A DNA stretch of 64,000 nt, taken from assembly GCA_963763885.1 (NCBI GenBank), contig CAVXQD010000001.1, forward strand, positions 930,001 through 994,000, written 5' to 3'. Below the pieces are notes generated by a model. That model saw nothing but the letters and a program-made list of their open reading frames with translations, had not been told where the DNA came from and searched no databases. Every line of letters begins with the position of its first letter. Positions within the stretch are counted from its first letter, which is position 1. A program made the translations under genes and the position numbers. The DNA comes from JANNBN01 sp963763885. GTDB taxonomy: Bacteria; Actinomycetota; Acidimicrobiia; Acidimicrobiales; JANYDT01. Positions 51,601 through 59,107 of this stretch are shown one piece after another.

Positions 51601-52173
51601 GTGGTCTTGGATCTCGACGAACAAATTGTCCCGGCCGAAAATGTCTTGCAGGCGTGCCGCCCGCTCTAACGCGAGCTGATCGTCGCCTGCCATGAGCGCT
51701 TGCAACACCACGCCGCCCAGGCAGCCGGTGGTTGCGATGATTCCCTCGTGGTATCGCTCGTAGAGCTCCCAGTCCATGCGCGGCTTGTAGTAGTAGCCCT
51801 CAAGGTACGCGAGCGACGACAGCTGCAGCAGATTGCGATAGCCGACGTTGTTCTCTGCCAGCAAGGTGAGGTGGTAGTAGAGCTTGTTGCCGTTGTCGCC
51901 ACCACCTCCGTCGTCTTCACGACCGGTTCTGCGTGGCCGTTCGTGGCGAGAATCCGCGGCCATGTAGGCCTCGGTCCCGATGATGGGGCTGATTCCCTGC
52001 TTGTTGCATGCCTTGTAAAAGTCCAAGACGCCGTACATGTTGCCGTGATCCGTAATGCCGATTGCCGGCTGACCGTCGGCACGGGCAGCCGCAACAACCT
52101 CGTCGATACGAGCAGCACCGTCGAGCATGGAGAATTCGGTGTGTAGATGGAGATGTGTGAACGACGCACTCAT
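48613..52173 (-). CDS. dnaE: DNA polymerase III alpha subunit
   Basis: The replicative polymerase catalytic subunit, 1186 residues, close to the usual length of DnaE1. The N-terminal PHP domain shows THLHLHTEFSMLDG and IGITDHGNMYG. The polymerase palm has PDIDMDFDERYR with the metal-binding aspartates, and GPGRGSAAGSAVSYCL. A helix-hairpin-helix region and a C-terminal OB fold (VAGIITGLQRKYTKAGDLMG) follow. No intein or interruption is seen. It stands alone, as in many actinobacteria, with the proteasome activator gene 94 bp upstream. Confidence 0.97.
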   Translation of the reverse strand: MSASFTHLHLHTEFSMLDGAARIDEVVAAARADGQPAIGITDHGNMYGVLDFYKACNKQGISPIIGTEAYMAADSRHERPRRTGREDDGGGGDNGNKLYYHLTLLAENNVGYRNLLQLSSLAYLEGYYYKPRMDWELYERYHEGIIATTGCLGGVVLQALMAGDDQLALERAARLQDIFGRDNLFVEIQDHGIPEQHQTNPKLIEIAKKIKAPLLATNDSHYTHREDSVAHDALLCVQTGSLMDDPKRFKFHGNEHYLKSAAEMRKLFSHWESACDNTLWIAERAKVQIEFGRTDLPEFPLPEGFTTQEQYLRHLVYEGAADRYSLPFGAGVTERIDYELGVIEEMGFSAYFLIVWDLIKHAKDNGIRVGPGRGSAAGSAVSYCLRIVDLDPIKYDLLFERFLNPGRKQMPDIDMDFDERYRSEMIRYAAERYGWDHVAQIVTFSTIKARAAVRDAARVLGYPYSVGDKVAKSMPPLVMGRDTPLYACLTPHPKFEDGYKMAADLRSMYSIDPDVKRVVDVAKGLEGLRRQDGIHAAAVVITRLPLTEYLPIQRKPAAGGNIADAPIVTQYEMHGVEELGLLKMDFLGLRNLSVIDRAIDLIQHSTGVRVDIDTVPLDDEKTYEMLRRGDSIGVFQLEGGPMRSLMRSLAPTSFDDVAALVALYRPGPMAANMHNDYADRKNGRKPIEYFHPHAAELLADTQGLMIYQESMMRVAQRFAGYSLEEADNLRKAAGKKIREVMAKERQKFVDGCEATGYGSALGSKIFDIIEPFADYAFNKSHSFGYGFVSYQTAWLKANYPAEYLAALLTSVKDDKDKTAVYLSECRTMNLAVLVPNINFSLSDFSVDGSTIRFGLSAVRNVGEGLVAQIVDERTANGPFTDFYDFVRRVPVPVLNKRSIESLIKGGAFDDMGEAGSHPRRGLMDVYETIIDRVVARRREEEIGVMSLFGEPEADDGGEGFDDARVDIPRHSWDKMLQLGFEKEMLGLYVSDHPLLGASAVLRRYTDCTITELKEMTADPAAGWNERNADLKTVAGIITGLQRKYTKAGDLMGVFTLEDLESAIEVMVFPKTMLECNPVLAEDALIVVKGRLDHRDDVPKLIAMTVARLEVSLDGGGPPVRLQLPTHLDEGRVADLKGVLLNYPGDSDVFVHFGRQVMRLPTAFRVNYGKELTAELLVLLGSEAILS

Positions 52174-52267
52174 TGACTATTGACTACCCCTTCTCCGCTC
52201 TCTCTGCTCTCTCGGTTTACTCAAACTGTTGCTCGAATCACATCGGTGTGATCCGGCGGGAACGAGA

Positions 52268-52912
52268 TTACAGATAGACGCCAGGTCGGTTGTCAGGACC
52301 GCCCTCGGGACGCGGACCGAGCCCGGTTGGAGCTCCCGGACCCATGCCTGGGGGAAGACCAGGCTGCCCCTGCATCTGAGCTCGCATCTGAGCGAGTTGC
52401 GCCTGGGCTGCCATCTGCTGCGCCATGAGCGTGGCCTGAATGCCGTGGAACAGCCCTTCGAGCCACCCCACAAGCTGTGCCTGCGCGATGCGAAGTTCGG
52501 ACTCCGAGGGCACCTGGTCTCCGAATGGCGAAGCGAGCGAATTCAGTTCGGCTCGGAGGTCGGGGCTGAGCGCCGTGGACAATTCCTTGATGGACGTTTC
52601 GTAGATCTCCGACAGACGGGCCCGGCTGCTCTCGTCCAGTGGCGCTTGGCGAACTTCTTCGAGCAGTTGCTTGATCATGGAGCCGATACGCATCACCTTT
52701 CCTGGTTCGGAAACCGTCTCAGTTGGTTGTTCATCCTCGGCAGGCTGCACCGCCATGACTTCGGTCGGAACGATGACGCTCTGGTCACCGGCGGAGTCCG
52801 TGCTGGGGTCCTTGCTCGGGTCCTTGCTGGGGTCCTTGCTGGGGTCCTTGCTGGAGTCGGCGTGCGGAGCCGCCGAGGGCTGTCCGCCATCAAAGTTGGA
52901 ATGATCGCTCAT
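52268..52912 (-). CDS. bpa: Bacterial proteasome activator (Bpa/PafE family)
   Basis: Bpa forms a ring that opens the 20S proteasome gate without ATP. The core is strongly conserved: PGKVMRIGSMIKQLLEEVR, APLDESSRARLSEIYETSIK and SELRIAQAQLVGWLEGLFHG followed by IQATLMAQQMAA, ending in GVYL. In Mycobacterium the end is GQYL and inserts into the proteasome; here Gln is Val. The N-terminal 60 residues are acidic and contain four SKDP repeats. This gene implies a proteasome elsewhere in the genome. The ATG at 52912 was chosen; 52924 is possible. It is divergent from an Rrf2 gene. Confidence 0.95.
   Translation of the reverse strand: MSDHSNFDGGQPSAAPHADSSKDPSKDPSKDPSKDPSTDSAGDQSVIVPTEVMAVQPAEDEQPTETVSEPGKVMRIGSMIKQLLEEVRQAPLDESSRARLSEIYETSIKELSTALSPDLRAELNSLASPFGDQVPSESELRIAQAQLVGWLEGLFHGIQATLMAQQMAAQAQLAQMRAQMQGQPGLPPGMGPGAPTGLGPRPEGGPDNRPGVYL
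52805..52852. repeat. 12-bp tandem repeat, four units
   Basis: Four copies of GGGGTCCTTGCT (one with a single change), encoding SKDP repeats in the N-terminal part of the proteasome activator. The copy number is likely variable between strains; a partial fifth unit follows. Confidence 0.9.
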
Positions 52913-52957
52913 AGGTTGACGCATGGTAGGCGAGCATCCGCTCTAGAGTCACCAGAC

Positions 52958-53416
52958 GTGAAGGTCTCTACCCGAGGTGACTACGCCAGCCGAGCGCTGT
53001 TGTCCATGGCGCTCCATGTCGACGCGCTCGGACCACAGTCTGTCCGGGACGTCGCAGAACGCACCGGGCTCCCCCAGCCATATCTGGAGCAAATCCTGCT
53101 CGCGCTCAAAGGCGCAGGGCTGGTCAAGTCCAAGCGTGGCGTTGGCGGCGGATACCTGCTTGCCCGTCCCGCCGACGAGATCAGCTTGGCGGAGATCATC
53201 GCTGCGGTTGACGGCCCTATTCAGGCTGGCGACTTCGGCAACCCCCACGAGAACGGCGCGTGCGATCACGAAGGTCAGTGCGTGTTACTCACCGTATGGG
53301 GCGAGGTCGGCAACCACATGCGCTCCCACCTCCAGGGCTACACGCTGGCCGACATGGTTGATCAGGCACGGGGCCTTCCGGCTCGACGGGTGAGCGTCGA
53401 GCACGCTCACAGCTGA
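52958..53416 (+). CDS. Rrf2-family transcriptional regulator
   Basis: A 152-residue protein with the Rrf2 winged helix: VSTRGDYASRALLSMALH, DVAERTGLPQPYLEQILLAL and GVGGGYLLARPADEISLAEI. Two cysteines in GACDHEGQC stand where IscR and NsrR have three, so an iron-sulfur cluster is uncertain. The GTG start has TAGAGT 8 nt upstream, fitting a leaderless transcript. It is divergent from bpa with 45 bp between starts, so it could regulate that gene and itself. Confidence 0.88.
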   Translation: MKVSTRGDYASRALLSMALHVDALGPQSVRDVAERTGLPQPYLEQILLALKGAGLVKSKRGVGGGYLLARPADEISLAEIIAAVDGPIQAGDFGNPHENGACDHEGQCVLLTVWGEVGNHMRSHLQGYTLADMVDQARGLPARRVSVEHAHS

Positions 53417-53479
53417 TCCTTGTCAGACCGTTTGCTCCGCCTGTCACCAGCAGCCGGGTACGGCCATGACCGGTAGGTA

Positions 53480-54424
53480 TCAGGACCGGTCGCCGTCCCA
53501 ACGAGGCTGAAGTCCTTCCAGCACAGTTTCCAGGTCCGCTGGCAGCGGGCTGCTAAAGCGCATGTTTTCGCCAGTGGTGGGGTGCACGAACCCGAGCGTC
53601 TGCGCATGCAGGAACGGGCGGCCAATTTTCAACGTGCGCTTTGCACCACCGTAGATGGGATCACCAACCACGGGATGATTGATTGCGCCAAGGTGCACAC
53701 GAATCTGATGAGTGCGACCGGTCTCCAGCTCGCACCGCACCAACGTGACGATCTCAGGCTCGTTGAAGGCATGCTCCACCGTGTAGTGGGTCACGGACGG
53801 ACGCCCGGCAGCGGACACGGTCATCTTGGTGGGATCGGCGTTACTCCGGCCGATTGCAGCGTCGATCATTCCGGCGCTTGACTCAAACGGGCCCCATGCC
53901 AACGCTAGGTAACGACGCTCAACGGTGTGCGCAGCCAGTTGGGCCTGCAACGCGTCTGTGGCGGCTGCAGAACGCGCAACCATCAGCAACCCGGACGTTC
54001 CCTTGTCGATCCGATGCACGATGCCCGGGCGCAAAGCCCTGTCACCGGTTGCCAATCGAGCAAGGTCTTCGAAACGCGCAAGGAGACCCTGCACGAGCGT
54101 GCCCGTGTGGGAGCCCGTACCGGGGTGCACCACAACATCTGCGGGCTTATCAACAACGATCACGTCCTGATCTTCGTAAACGACGGAAAACGGAACTGAT
54201 GGGTCAGCAGCCAACTCGATCTGCGGCGCTTTGAGTGGCGCCGAGATGGTGATTTCTTCACCGCCGTGCATGCGCCTGGATGCCTTCGTGACAACGACTT
54301 CGGCAACGGACACCGACCCGTTGACGATCGCTTCCGCAACCTCTTGACGCGTGGCTTCAGCCATCGTTGCGATGACCTTGTCGATGCGTTCGCCATCGAG
54401 GGCTTGAGGGACAAGAACGATCAT
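53480..54424 (-). CDS. RluA-family pseudouridine synthase (RluD-like)
   Basis: Converts uridines to pseudouridine in rRNA, probably large-subunit rRNA. An N-terminal S4 RNA-binding domain (ERIDKVIATMAEATRQEVAE) is followed by the catalytic domain with the active-site aspartate in HRIDKGTSGLLMVAR, and by ETGRTHQIRVHL. The 314-residue length is typical of RluD. It starts inside the lspA stop codon (ATGA overlap), the classic lspA-rluD pairing, so the two are translationally coupled. Confidence 0.95.
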   Translation of the reverse strand: MIVLVPQALDGERIDKVIATMAEATRQEVAEAIVNGSVSVAEVVVTKASRRMHGGEEITISAPLKAPQIELAADPSVPFSVVYEDQDVIVVDKPADVVVHPGTGSHTGTLVQGLLARFEDLARLATGDRALRPGIVHRIDKGTSGLLMVARSAAATDALQAQLAAHTVERRYLALAWGPFESSAGMIDAAIGRSNADPTKMTVSAAGRPSVTHYTVEHAFNEPEIVTLVRCELETGRTHQIRVHLGAINHPVVGDPIYGGAKRTLKIGRPFLHAQTLGFVHPTTGENMRFSSPLPADLETVLEGLQPRWDGDRS

Positions 54425-54957
54425 GGGTCACCAACCTGCGGGGTGGCTTCGGCGGGCCGCCGACTCCAGAACAATGAAAGCAGCGTTATGCCCACGCCGA
54501 TACACAAGGCGGCGTCTGCCAGGTTAAACACCGGCCAAAATCCGACATCGACCATGTCGATCACGGCGCCTCTCCCCCAGCCGGCACCGCGACAAAGACG
54601 GTCGATGACGTTACCCAGCGCGCCACCAAGGATGAGGCCGTAGCCCACCGCAGCGGATCGCCGGGGACCTCCCGGTTGGTTGAAATCAGTTCGCGCCGAC
54701 CAGGCGATGAGCCCAATGACAACGAGGATGGGCACGATAATTCCTGCCATTCCCCGTCCTTGGCTGAACGCCACGCCGGTGTTGCGCGCGTGAACGAGAC
54801 GCACGCCGAGCAGAAGATCGACGACGCGACCAGGAGGCAATTCCTCCACGGCCCACGCTTTGGTGAGTTGATCAGTGACGACCACCGCACCGAGCACCGA
54901 TCCCAGGATCCGACCCGCTGCGGCTTTCGCCGTTGTCGGCGCAGAAGACCTGATCAT
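54421..54957 (-). CDS. lspA: Lipoprotein signal peptidase (signal peptidase II)
   Basis: Removes signal peptides from lipoproteins in the membrane. A 178-residue protein with four hydrophobic segments. The two catalytic aspartates are in GGALGNVIDRL and PVFNLADAAL, the canonical LspA motifs. The N-terminal 20 residues are more polar than usual. The ATG at 54957 lies 7 bp after the DksA-like stop, and the 3' end overlaps the pseudouridine synthase start by 4 bp. Confidence 0.95.
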   Translation of the reverse strand: MIRSSAPTTAKAAAGRILGSVLGAVVVTDQLTKAWAVEELPPGRVVDLLLGVRLVHARNTGVAFSQGRGMAGIIVPILVVIGLIAWSARTDFNQPGGPRRSAAVGYGLILGGALGNVIDRLCRGAGWGRGAVIDMVDVGFWPVFNLADAALCIGVGITLLSLFWSRRPAEATPQVGDP

Positions 54958-54964
54958 GGACGGA

Positions 54965-56161
54965 TCATGAGCGGCGCGACAACCCGCCGTTCTTGCATTC
55001 AATACACAGCGTGGCCTGGGGAAGGGCACGCAAACGCATACGCGGGATGGGCTTGTTACAGCTGGTGCAAGCTCCGTACACGTTGTTGTGGAGGCGAGTA
55101 ATGGCACGCTCGATGTCCTCTGCCGCCAGGACCTTCTCTGCTGCCATAGCAAGGTCCTTTTCCCTCTCCATGCTTGCCGACGCACCTTCGCCCGATTCGT
55201 CGTCAAATTGCACGTCGCCTGGCTCCATCTCCGCAGCCAACTGATCTGCTTCTGCCTGGAGCATCTGCGCCTGACCGAGCGCTACAGACAGCACATGGCG
55301 AAGCATTTCGAGCTGCTGAGCAATGAACTCCGGCTCGGTGAGCTTCTCGATACCGATGAATTCGTCTTCGGAGTTGATCGGAGGATATTTGGCTGCCGGC
55401 GAAGGCGACTTCGCAGCGATGATCGGCACGGCCTTTGGGACGACCCGTTTGACCGGAGCCGCCAAGGGCGGAGCGATAACTGCTACGGGCTCTGGCACAA
55501 CCGTTTTATCGGCCTTCTTGGAAGATGCCTTGACGGTCTTGGCTGCCGTTGCGATGGGAGCAGGGACTGCCGCAGCAGCAGGCTCGGAAACCTTTGCGGG
55601 TTTTGCCGCTGCCGATTTCGCAACCTTGTTAGTTTCGCCAGCAGACTTCGGTTCGGCGCCAACGAGTTTTGCGCTTGCCTTAGCGGGCGTTTTGGGGGCT
55701 GTGCCGTTTACCTCGACAGGTTTGGCTGGCGACGATTTTGTTACAGCGGATTTTGCGGCCGGAGTTTTCTCCCCAGAGGGCGAAACAGGAGCAGCAGTGG
55801 ATGTTGGGGAAGACTTCGGCACAGTTATGGCTTTCGTAGCTTTGGACGTAGCTGTAGAGACAGGAGCCGCTGGAGCGGCCTTCGGGGCAGACGTCGCAAC
55901 CAGCTTGGGAGCCGGTGCAGCAGTCGACTTGGTCGTTGACTTTTTTGGTGGTGCCGGTGTGGCGGAAACACCGGCCGGCTTGGACTTCACTTTGGCCGTG
56001 GCACCCGATTTCTCAATCAGTTTCGTTGCCGGTTTCGTTGCGGGCTTCGGGGCCTGCTGCGTGACGGGCACGGAGGTGCTACTCGCCGGTTTGCCTACTT
56101 GTTTTGCAGAGGTAGTCGAACGCGCTGGACTGCTGACGGGCTTCGCGGAACTCTTGGCCAT
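54965..56161 (-). CDS. DksA/TraR zinc-finger protein with long Lys/Ala/Pro-rich N-terminal tail
   Basis: The C-terminal about 120 residues are a DksA/TraR domain: a coiled coil ending in VLAAEDIERAITRLHNNVYG, and a four-cysteine zinc finger CTSC...CIEC. DksA proteins bind RNA polymerase. The first 260-270 residues are low-complexity and rich in Lys, Ala, Pro, Ser and Thr, resembling histone H1-like tails, so DNA binding or nucleoid association is likely. Codon choice looks like the neighbours. The ATG at 56161 follows GGGGAGTGAG. It is probably in one transcript with lspA and the synthase gene. Confidence 0.85.
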   Translation of the reverse strand: MAKSSAKPVSSPARSTTSAKQVGKPASSTSVPVTQQAPKPATKPATKLIEKSGATAKVKSKPAGVSATPAPPKKSTTKSTAAPAPKLVATSAPKAAPAAPVSTATSKATKAITVPKSSPTSTAAPVSPSGEKTPAAKSAVTKSSPAKPVEVNGTAPKTPAKASAKLVGAEPKSAGETNKVAKSAAAKPAKVSEPAAAAVPAPIATAAKTVKASSKKADKTVVPEPVAVIAPPLAAPVKRVVPKAVPIIAAKSPSPAAKYPPINSEDEFIGIEKLTEPEFIAQQLEMLRHVLSVALGQAQMLQAEADQLAAEMEPGDVQFDDESGEGASASMEREKDLAMAAEKVLAAEDIERAITRLHNNVYGACTSCNKPIPRMRLRALPQATLCIECKNGGLSRRS

Positions 56162-56293
56162 CTCACTCCCCTGTGCTGGATGCTGGGCAGCAGTAGACAG
56201 TCCGAAGACCGCCACTGCTGTTCAGAGCCGGGGAGAGTACCACCGAAAGGTCAGCCGCTGGTGCATCAGCAGCCTTCAGACCGGAGATGAGCC

Positions 56294-57037
56294 TCAATCA
56301 GAAGGAAAAGATTCGCCGGAAGGCGGCAAATCCCGAAGTTCATGGTGTTGCGGATTTTGCGGGGAGTGCAGATGCGGCAGGACGTGTTGGGCACCGGATT
56401 CCCCCGCCATGAGATCCACGAGTTGAGGTGGCTCCGGAACAGCTTCGAGACGTCGCATTTGGGCCTCAAGCTCGGAACGTAGTTGTGCTCGATAAGTCTC
56501 GACCTGTGACCGCAGTTGCTCTAGCTCAAACCGTTTCCTCCCCTGCTCTTCAACAAGGTGCTCGAGACTGGCTTGCAGCTCAGCGGCTCGGGTTGCGGTC
56601 TGACGCTCCGCCATTGCAGATGCCTCAGAGAGGATCTGTTCGGCCCGGGACCGGGCCTGGAGCTCAGTTTGGTCTGCCACGGCTCGGGAGGCACCCGTGA
56701 TTGCAGATGCCTCGGAATGGGCGTCGGCAACGATCCGGTCAGCGACTGACTTTGCCTCACTGACCACCAAATCGGCAGCGCGCTGGGCAAGGACCAAAGT
56801 GCGACGAACCGACTCGTCAGATTCAGGTCGAACCGACTCTGCTGCGGGCGACCCGAGCGCTGCACGCTCCTGCGCCACGGTGAGCCTTTCGTGAAGAAGG
56901 CCAACCCTTTCGGCGATCGAATCGAGGAAGTCATCCACCTCCACGGTGTCGTAACCCTTCCAGCTCTGCCGAAATTGCACATCTCGCAGAATGCTCACTG
57001 TCAAATCGGCAGCGGAACGGGGTTCGACAGTAGTCAA
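56294..57037 (-). CDS. divIVA: DivIVA family protein
   Basis: A 247-residue coiled-coil protein that senses curved membrane and organises polar growth or septation in actinomycetes. The N-terminal membrane-binding region has ILRDVQFRQSWKGYDTVEVDDFLDSI split here as DVQFRQSWKGYD and TVEVDDFLDSI, and a long heptad-rich stretch runs from about residue 45 to 205. The C-terminal about 40 residues are polar. It overlaps sepF by 4 bp in the standard ftsZ-downstream order. It differs from Wag31 in lacking a long Pro-rich linker. Confidence 0.88.
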   Translation of the reverse strand: MTTVEPRSAADLTVSILRDVQFRQSWKGYDTVEVDDFLDSIAERVGLLHERLTVAQERAALGSPAAESVRPESDESVRRTLVLAQRAADLVVSEAKSVADRIVADAHSEASAITGASRAVADQTELQARSRAEQILSEASAMAERQTATRAAELQASLEHLVEEQGRKRFELEQLRSQVETYRAQLRSELEAQMRRLEAVPEPPQLVDLMAGESGAQHVLPHLHSPQNPQHHELRDLPPSGESFPSD

Positions 57038-57609
57038 CGCATCAACCCCGCGTCACGCAACCGCCGCTGTTCATCTGCAGAAATCTCGACCGCGTGAGGA
57101 CGAAGCAGGAACACTCGATCTTCGACCTTCTTGATTTCACCGTTCAATCCGAATGCAAGCCCACTGGCGAAGTCGACAAGACGCTTCGAGGCGTCTCGGT
57201 CTGTGTCGCGGAGGTTGATGATGACGGCCTGACCGGAACGGAAACGCTCACCAATATCTTGCGCTTCTCCGAAACCGTCGGGAACGCAAATGTGTACCTT
57301 GACGGAGCGGGTTGGGGTGATGGTACGTACCGCTGGCGACGAAGAGCGAGGCTGGGCCGCAACGCTTGCTACGCCGGAATCAGAAGCGGCACTGTGCACA
57401 ACCACGCCGACGCCGCTGGTTCCGAGACCTGAGCTGCTGGGACCCGATTGACGCGGATAAACCAACGCCGGTCCGGGTTCCGGTTCCGGAGCCGGGGCAG
57501 GCGCGCGCCTGGAGTTTGGCTGTTGCTGATCCTCGTACGGGTCGTAATCCTGGTACTCGTCATCATCGAGCCCGAGATAGTCGAGCGCCTTCTTGAAGAA
57601 GCCTGCCAT
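57034..57609 (-). CDS. sepF: Cell division protein SepF
   Basis: A 191-residue membrane anchor for FtsZ. The N-terminal amphipathic helix FFKKALDYLGLDDD is followed by a disordered Pro/Glu/Ser-rich region to about residue 95, then the SepF domain with SVKVHICVPDGFGEAQDIGE, AVIINLRDTD and GLAFGLNGEIKKVEDRVFLL. In organisms without FtsA, SepF is the main FtsZ tether. It overlaps divIVA and lies 53 bp downstream of the yggS-type gene. Confidence 0.95.
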   Translation of the reverse strand: MAGFFKKALDYLGLDDDEYQDYDPYEDQQQPNSRRAPAPAPEPEPGPALVYPRQSGPSSSGLGTSGVGVVVHSAASDSGVASVAAQPRSSSPAVRTITPTRSVKVHICVPDGFGEAQDIGERFRSGQAVIINLRDTDRDASKRLVDFASGLAFGLNGEIKKVEDRVFLLRPHAVEISADEQRRLRDAGLMR

Positions 57610-57662
57610 TGGTCAACCTTCGGTGTGACGCGCTCGAATAGCGCGAGGTGCTGGCCCCGATG

Positions 57663-58385
57663 CTACCTACGTGGGCCGAACAGCGCGGCACCTATCCTCA
57701 CGAGGGTTGCTCCAGCGGCCACCGCCTCTTCCAGGTCACTGCTCATTCCCATCGATCGTTCCAGGAGCGAAAGGCCATCTGCGAGGTCCGCGAGGGACCG
57801 AAACGCACGTTCTGTGGCGGCTTTGTTCGGCGTTCCCTCCACAAGAGGAGCAACTGTCATCAGCCCAACTACTGCAAGTCCACGCTGTCTGGCATGGGCA
57901 ACTATGCCTTCGACCTCAGCCAACCGCGCTCCTGACCTGTCCGCGACAACAGACGAGTCCGCCTGGGAGTTGATTTGCACGAACACCGTGGCACCGGGCA
58001 CCCGCTGTGCAAGCGCGTCGACGCGTTCGACGGAATCCACTGTTTGCCACACAGAGACGAAGGGTTTCAAGCGGTTGATTTTGTTGGTCTGTAACCGGCC
58101 CTGAAAATGCCAAACCACATCGGTCTGCAAACTTGGCACCAGTTCAACCAAGGCGGAAGCTTTGCGAACCAATTCGTCTGCGTAGTTCTCCCCGAAGACT
58201 CGGTGGCCCGCCAACAGCGCCGATTTGATGGCTTCAGGAGGTTGACCCTTCGACACCGCCACGATCTTCACCAGTGCTGGGTCGCCTCCAGCGGCAACGA
58301 TGCGTTCACGAACAATCAGCAGGTTATGGGCGAAGTCTTCCGGAGACAGCGACGAATCGCCAGGAGATCCTGGAGGCTGGTTCAT
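57663..58385 (-). CDS. YggS-family PLP homeostasis protein
   Basis: A 240-residue alanine-racemase N-terminal-fold protein that binds PLP and buffers its supply. PLP binds the lysine in IVAVSKGQPPEA; FGENYADELVRK and VWHFQGRLQTNKI are the other classic segments, and the end has GMSSDLEEAVAAGATLVRIG. YggS genes commonly sit between ftsZ and sepF in actinobacteria. It overlaps pgeF by 4 bp. The start is ATG at 58385. Confidence 0.95.
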   Translation of the reverse strand: MNQPPGSPGDSSLSPEDFAHNLLIVRERIVAAGGDPALVKIVAVSKGQPPEAIKSALLAGHRVFGENYADELVRKASALVELVPSLQTDVVWHFQGRLQTNKINRLKPFVSVWQTVDSVERVDALAQRVPGATVFVQINSQADSSVVADRSGARLAEVEGIVAHARQRGLAVVGLMTVAPLVEGTPNKAATERAFRSLADLADGLSLLERSMGMSSDLEEAVAAGATLVRIGAALFGPRR

Positions 58386-59101
58386 CTGGCGGCATCCATC
58401 TGGACAATCCGCGCTATGAGCGCCATCCGGCCGACTTCAGAGCGGGCCCGGTGTGAGAAACGTCGCTCTGAGTCGCAGGCCGTGCAGGTCCATCCGGGGA
58501 GCAAGCCACCGTAGGTAGCCCCAGCGTTGTCTACTGCCATCGCGACAGCAGCAGGCATGTCGAGTGCACGCGTGCCCCAAGAGGTTTGCGACTCAACCGA
58601 TTCGCCGAACCGCATCTTCATTTGGTTCAACGGCTCCGTCCCGAACTCATAGCACTCTGGTCCGATACACGGCCCCAGCCACGCAGAAACTCCTGTGGCC
58701 CCGACATTGCGCATTGCTGCAACGGTCGAGGCAACAACACCTTCTCGCAGCCCACGCCAACCGGCATGGGCTACCCCTAACACCGGCTCACCTTGCGCGG
58801 TGACGCCCTCCAGCAACACTGGCGCGCAGTCGGCGCTGCGGACAACGAGGACGCAGCGAGCGACGCCCGTGACCGCAGCGTCTGCTATAGCACCTCGATC
58901 TTGGCCGGCGCTGGTGACAGTCACGACGACGGTCCCGTGGACCTGATCGAGCCATGTGAACCGGGCTGGACGCGGATCGGGAGCGCCATTCCCTACGTTG
59001 GACTCCAACGAACGGGCGATGGTTTCCCGATCCCAGGTTTCAGGTCGTTGCGTGACGCGCCAACGGATACGAGCAGATGGTTGGCCTGAGGGGCCGGACA
59101 A
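58382..59101 (-). CDS. pgeF: Peptidoglycan editing factor PgeF (YfiH/laccase-domain)
   Basis: A 239-residue YfiH-family protein that removes wrongly incorporated residues from peptidoglycan precursors. Conserved points are LDQVHGTVVV with the metal-binding histidine, RSADCAPVLL with cysteine, VAHAGWRGLREGVV with histidine, and GPCIGPECYEFG. Spacing to ftsZ is 6 bp, so the two are co-transcribed. The N-terminus (about 25 residues) is polar and unusual. Confidence 0.9.
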   Translation of the reverse strand: MSGPSGQPSARIRWRVTQRPETWDRETIARSLESNVGNGAPDPRPARFTWLDQVHGTVVVTVTSAGQDRGAIADAAVTGVARCVLVVRSADCAPVLLEGVTAQGEPVLGVAHAGWRGLREGVVASTVAAMRNVGATGVSAWLGPCIGPECYEFGTEPLNQMKMRFGESVESQTSWGTRALDMPAAVAMAVDNAGATYGGLLPGWTCTACDSERRFSHRARSEVGRMALIARIVQMDAAR

Positions 59102-59107
59102 CGAGGA

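Noticed and set aside
54993..56426. Plus-strand frames of 283 and 367 residues opposite the DksA-like gene
   Set aside because: They are shadows produced by the low-complexity Lys/Ala/Pro tail; the zinc-finger domain fixes the minus strand as coding.
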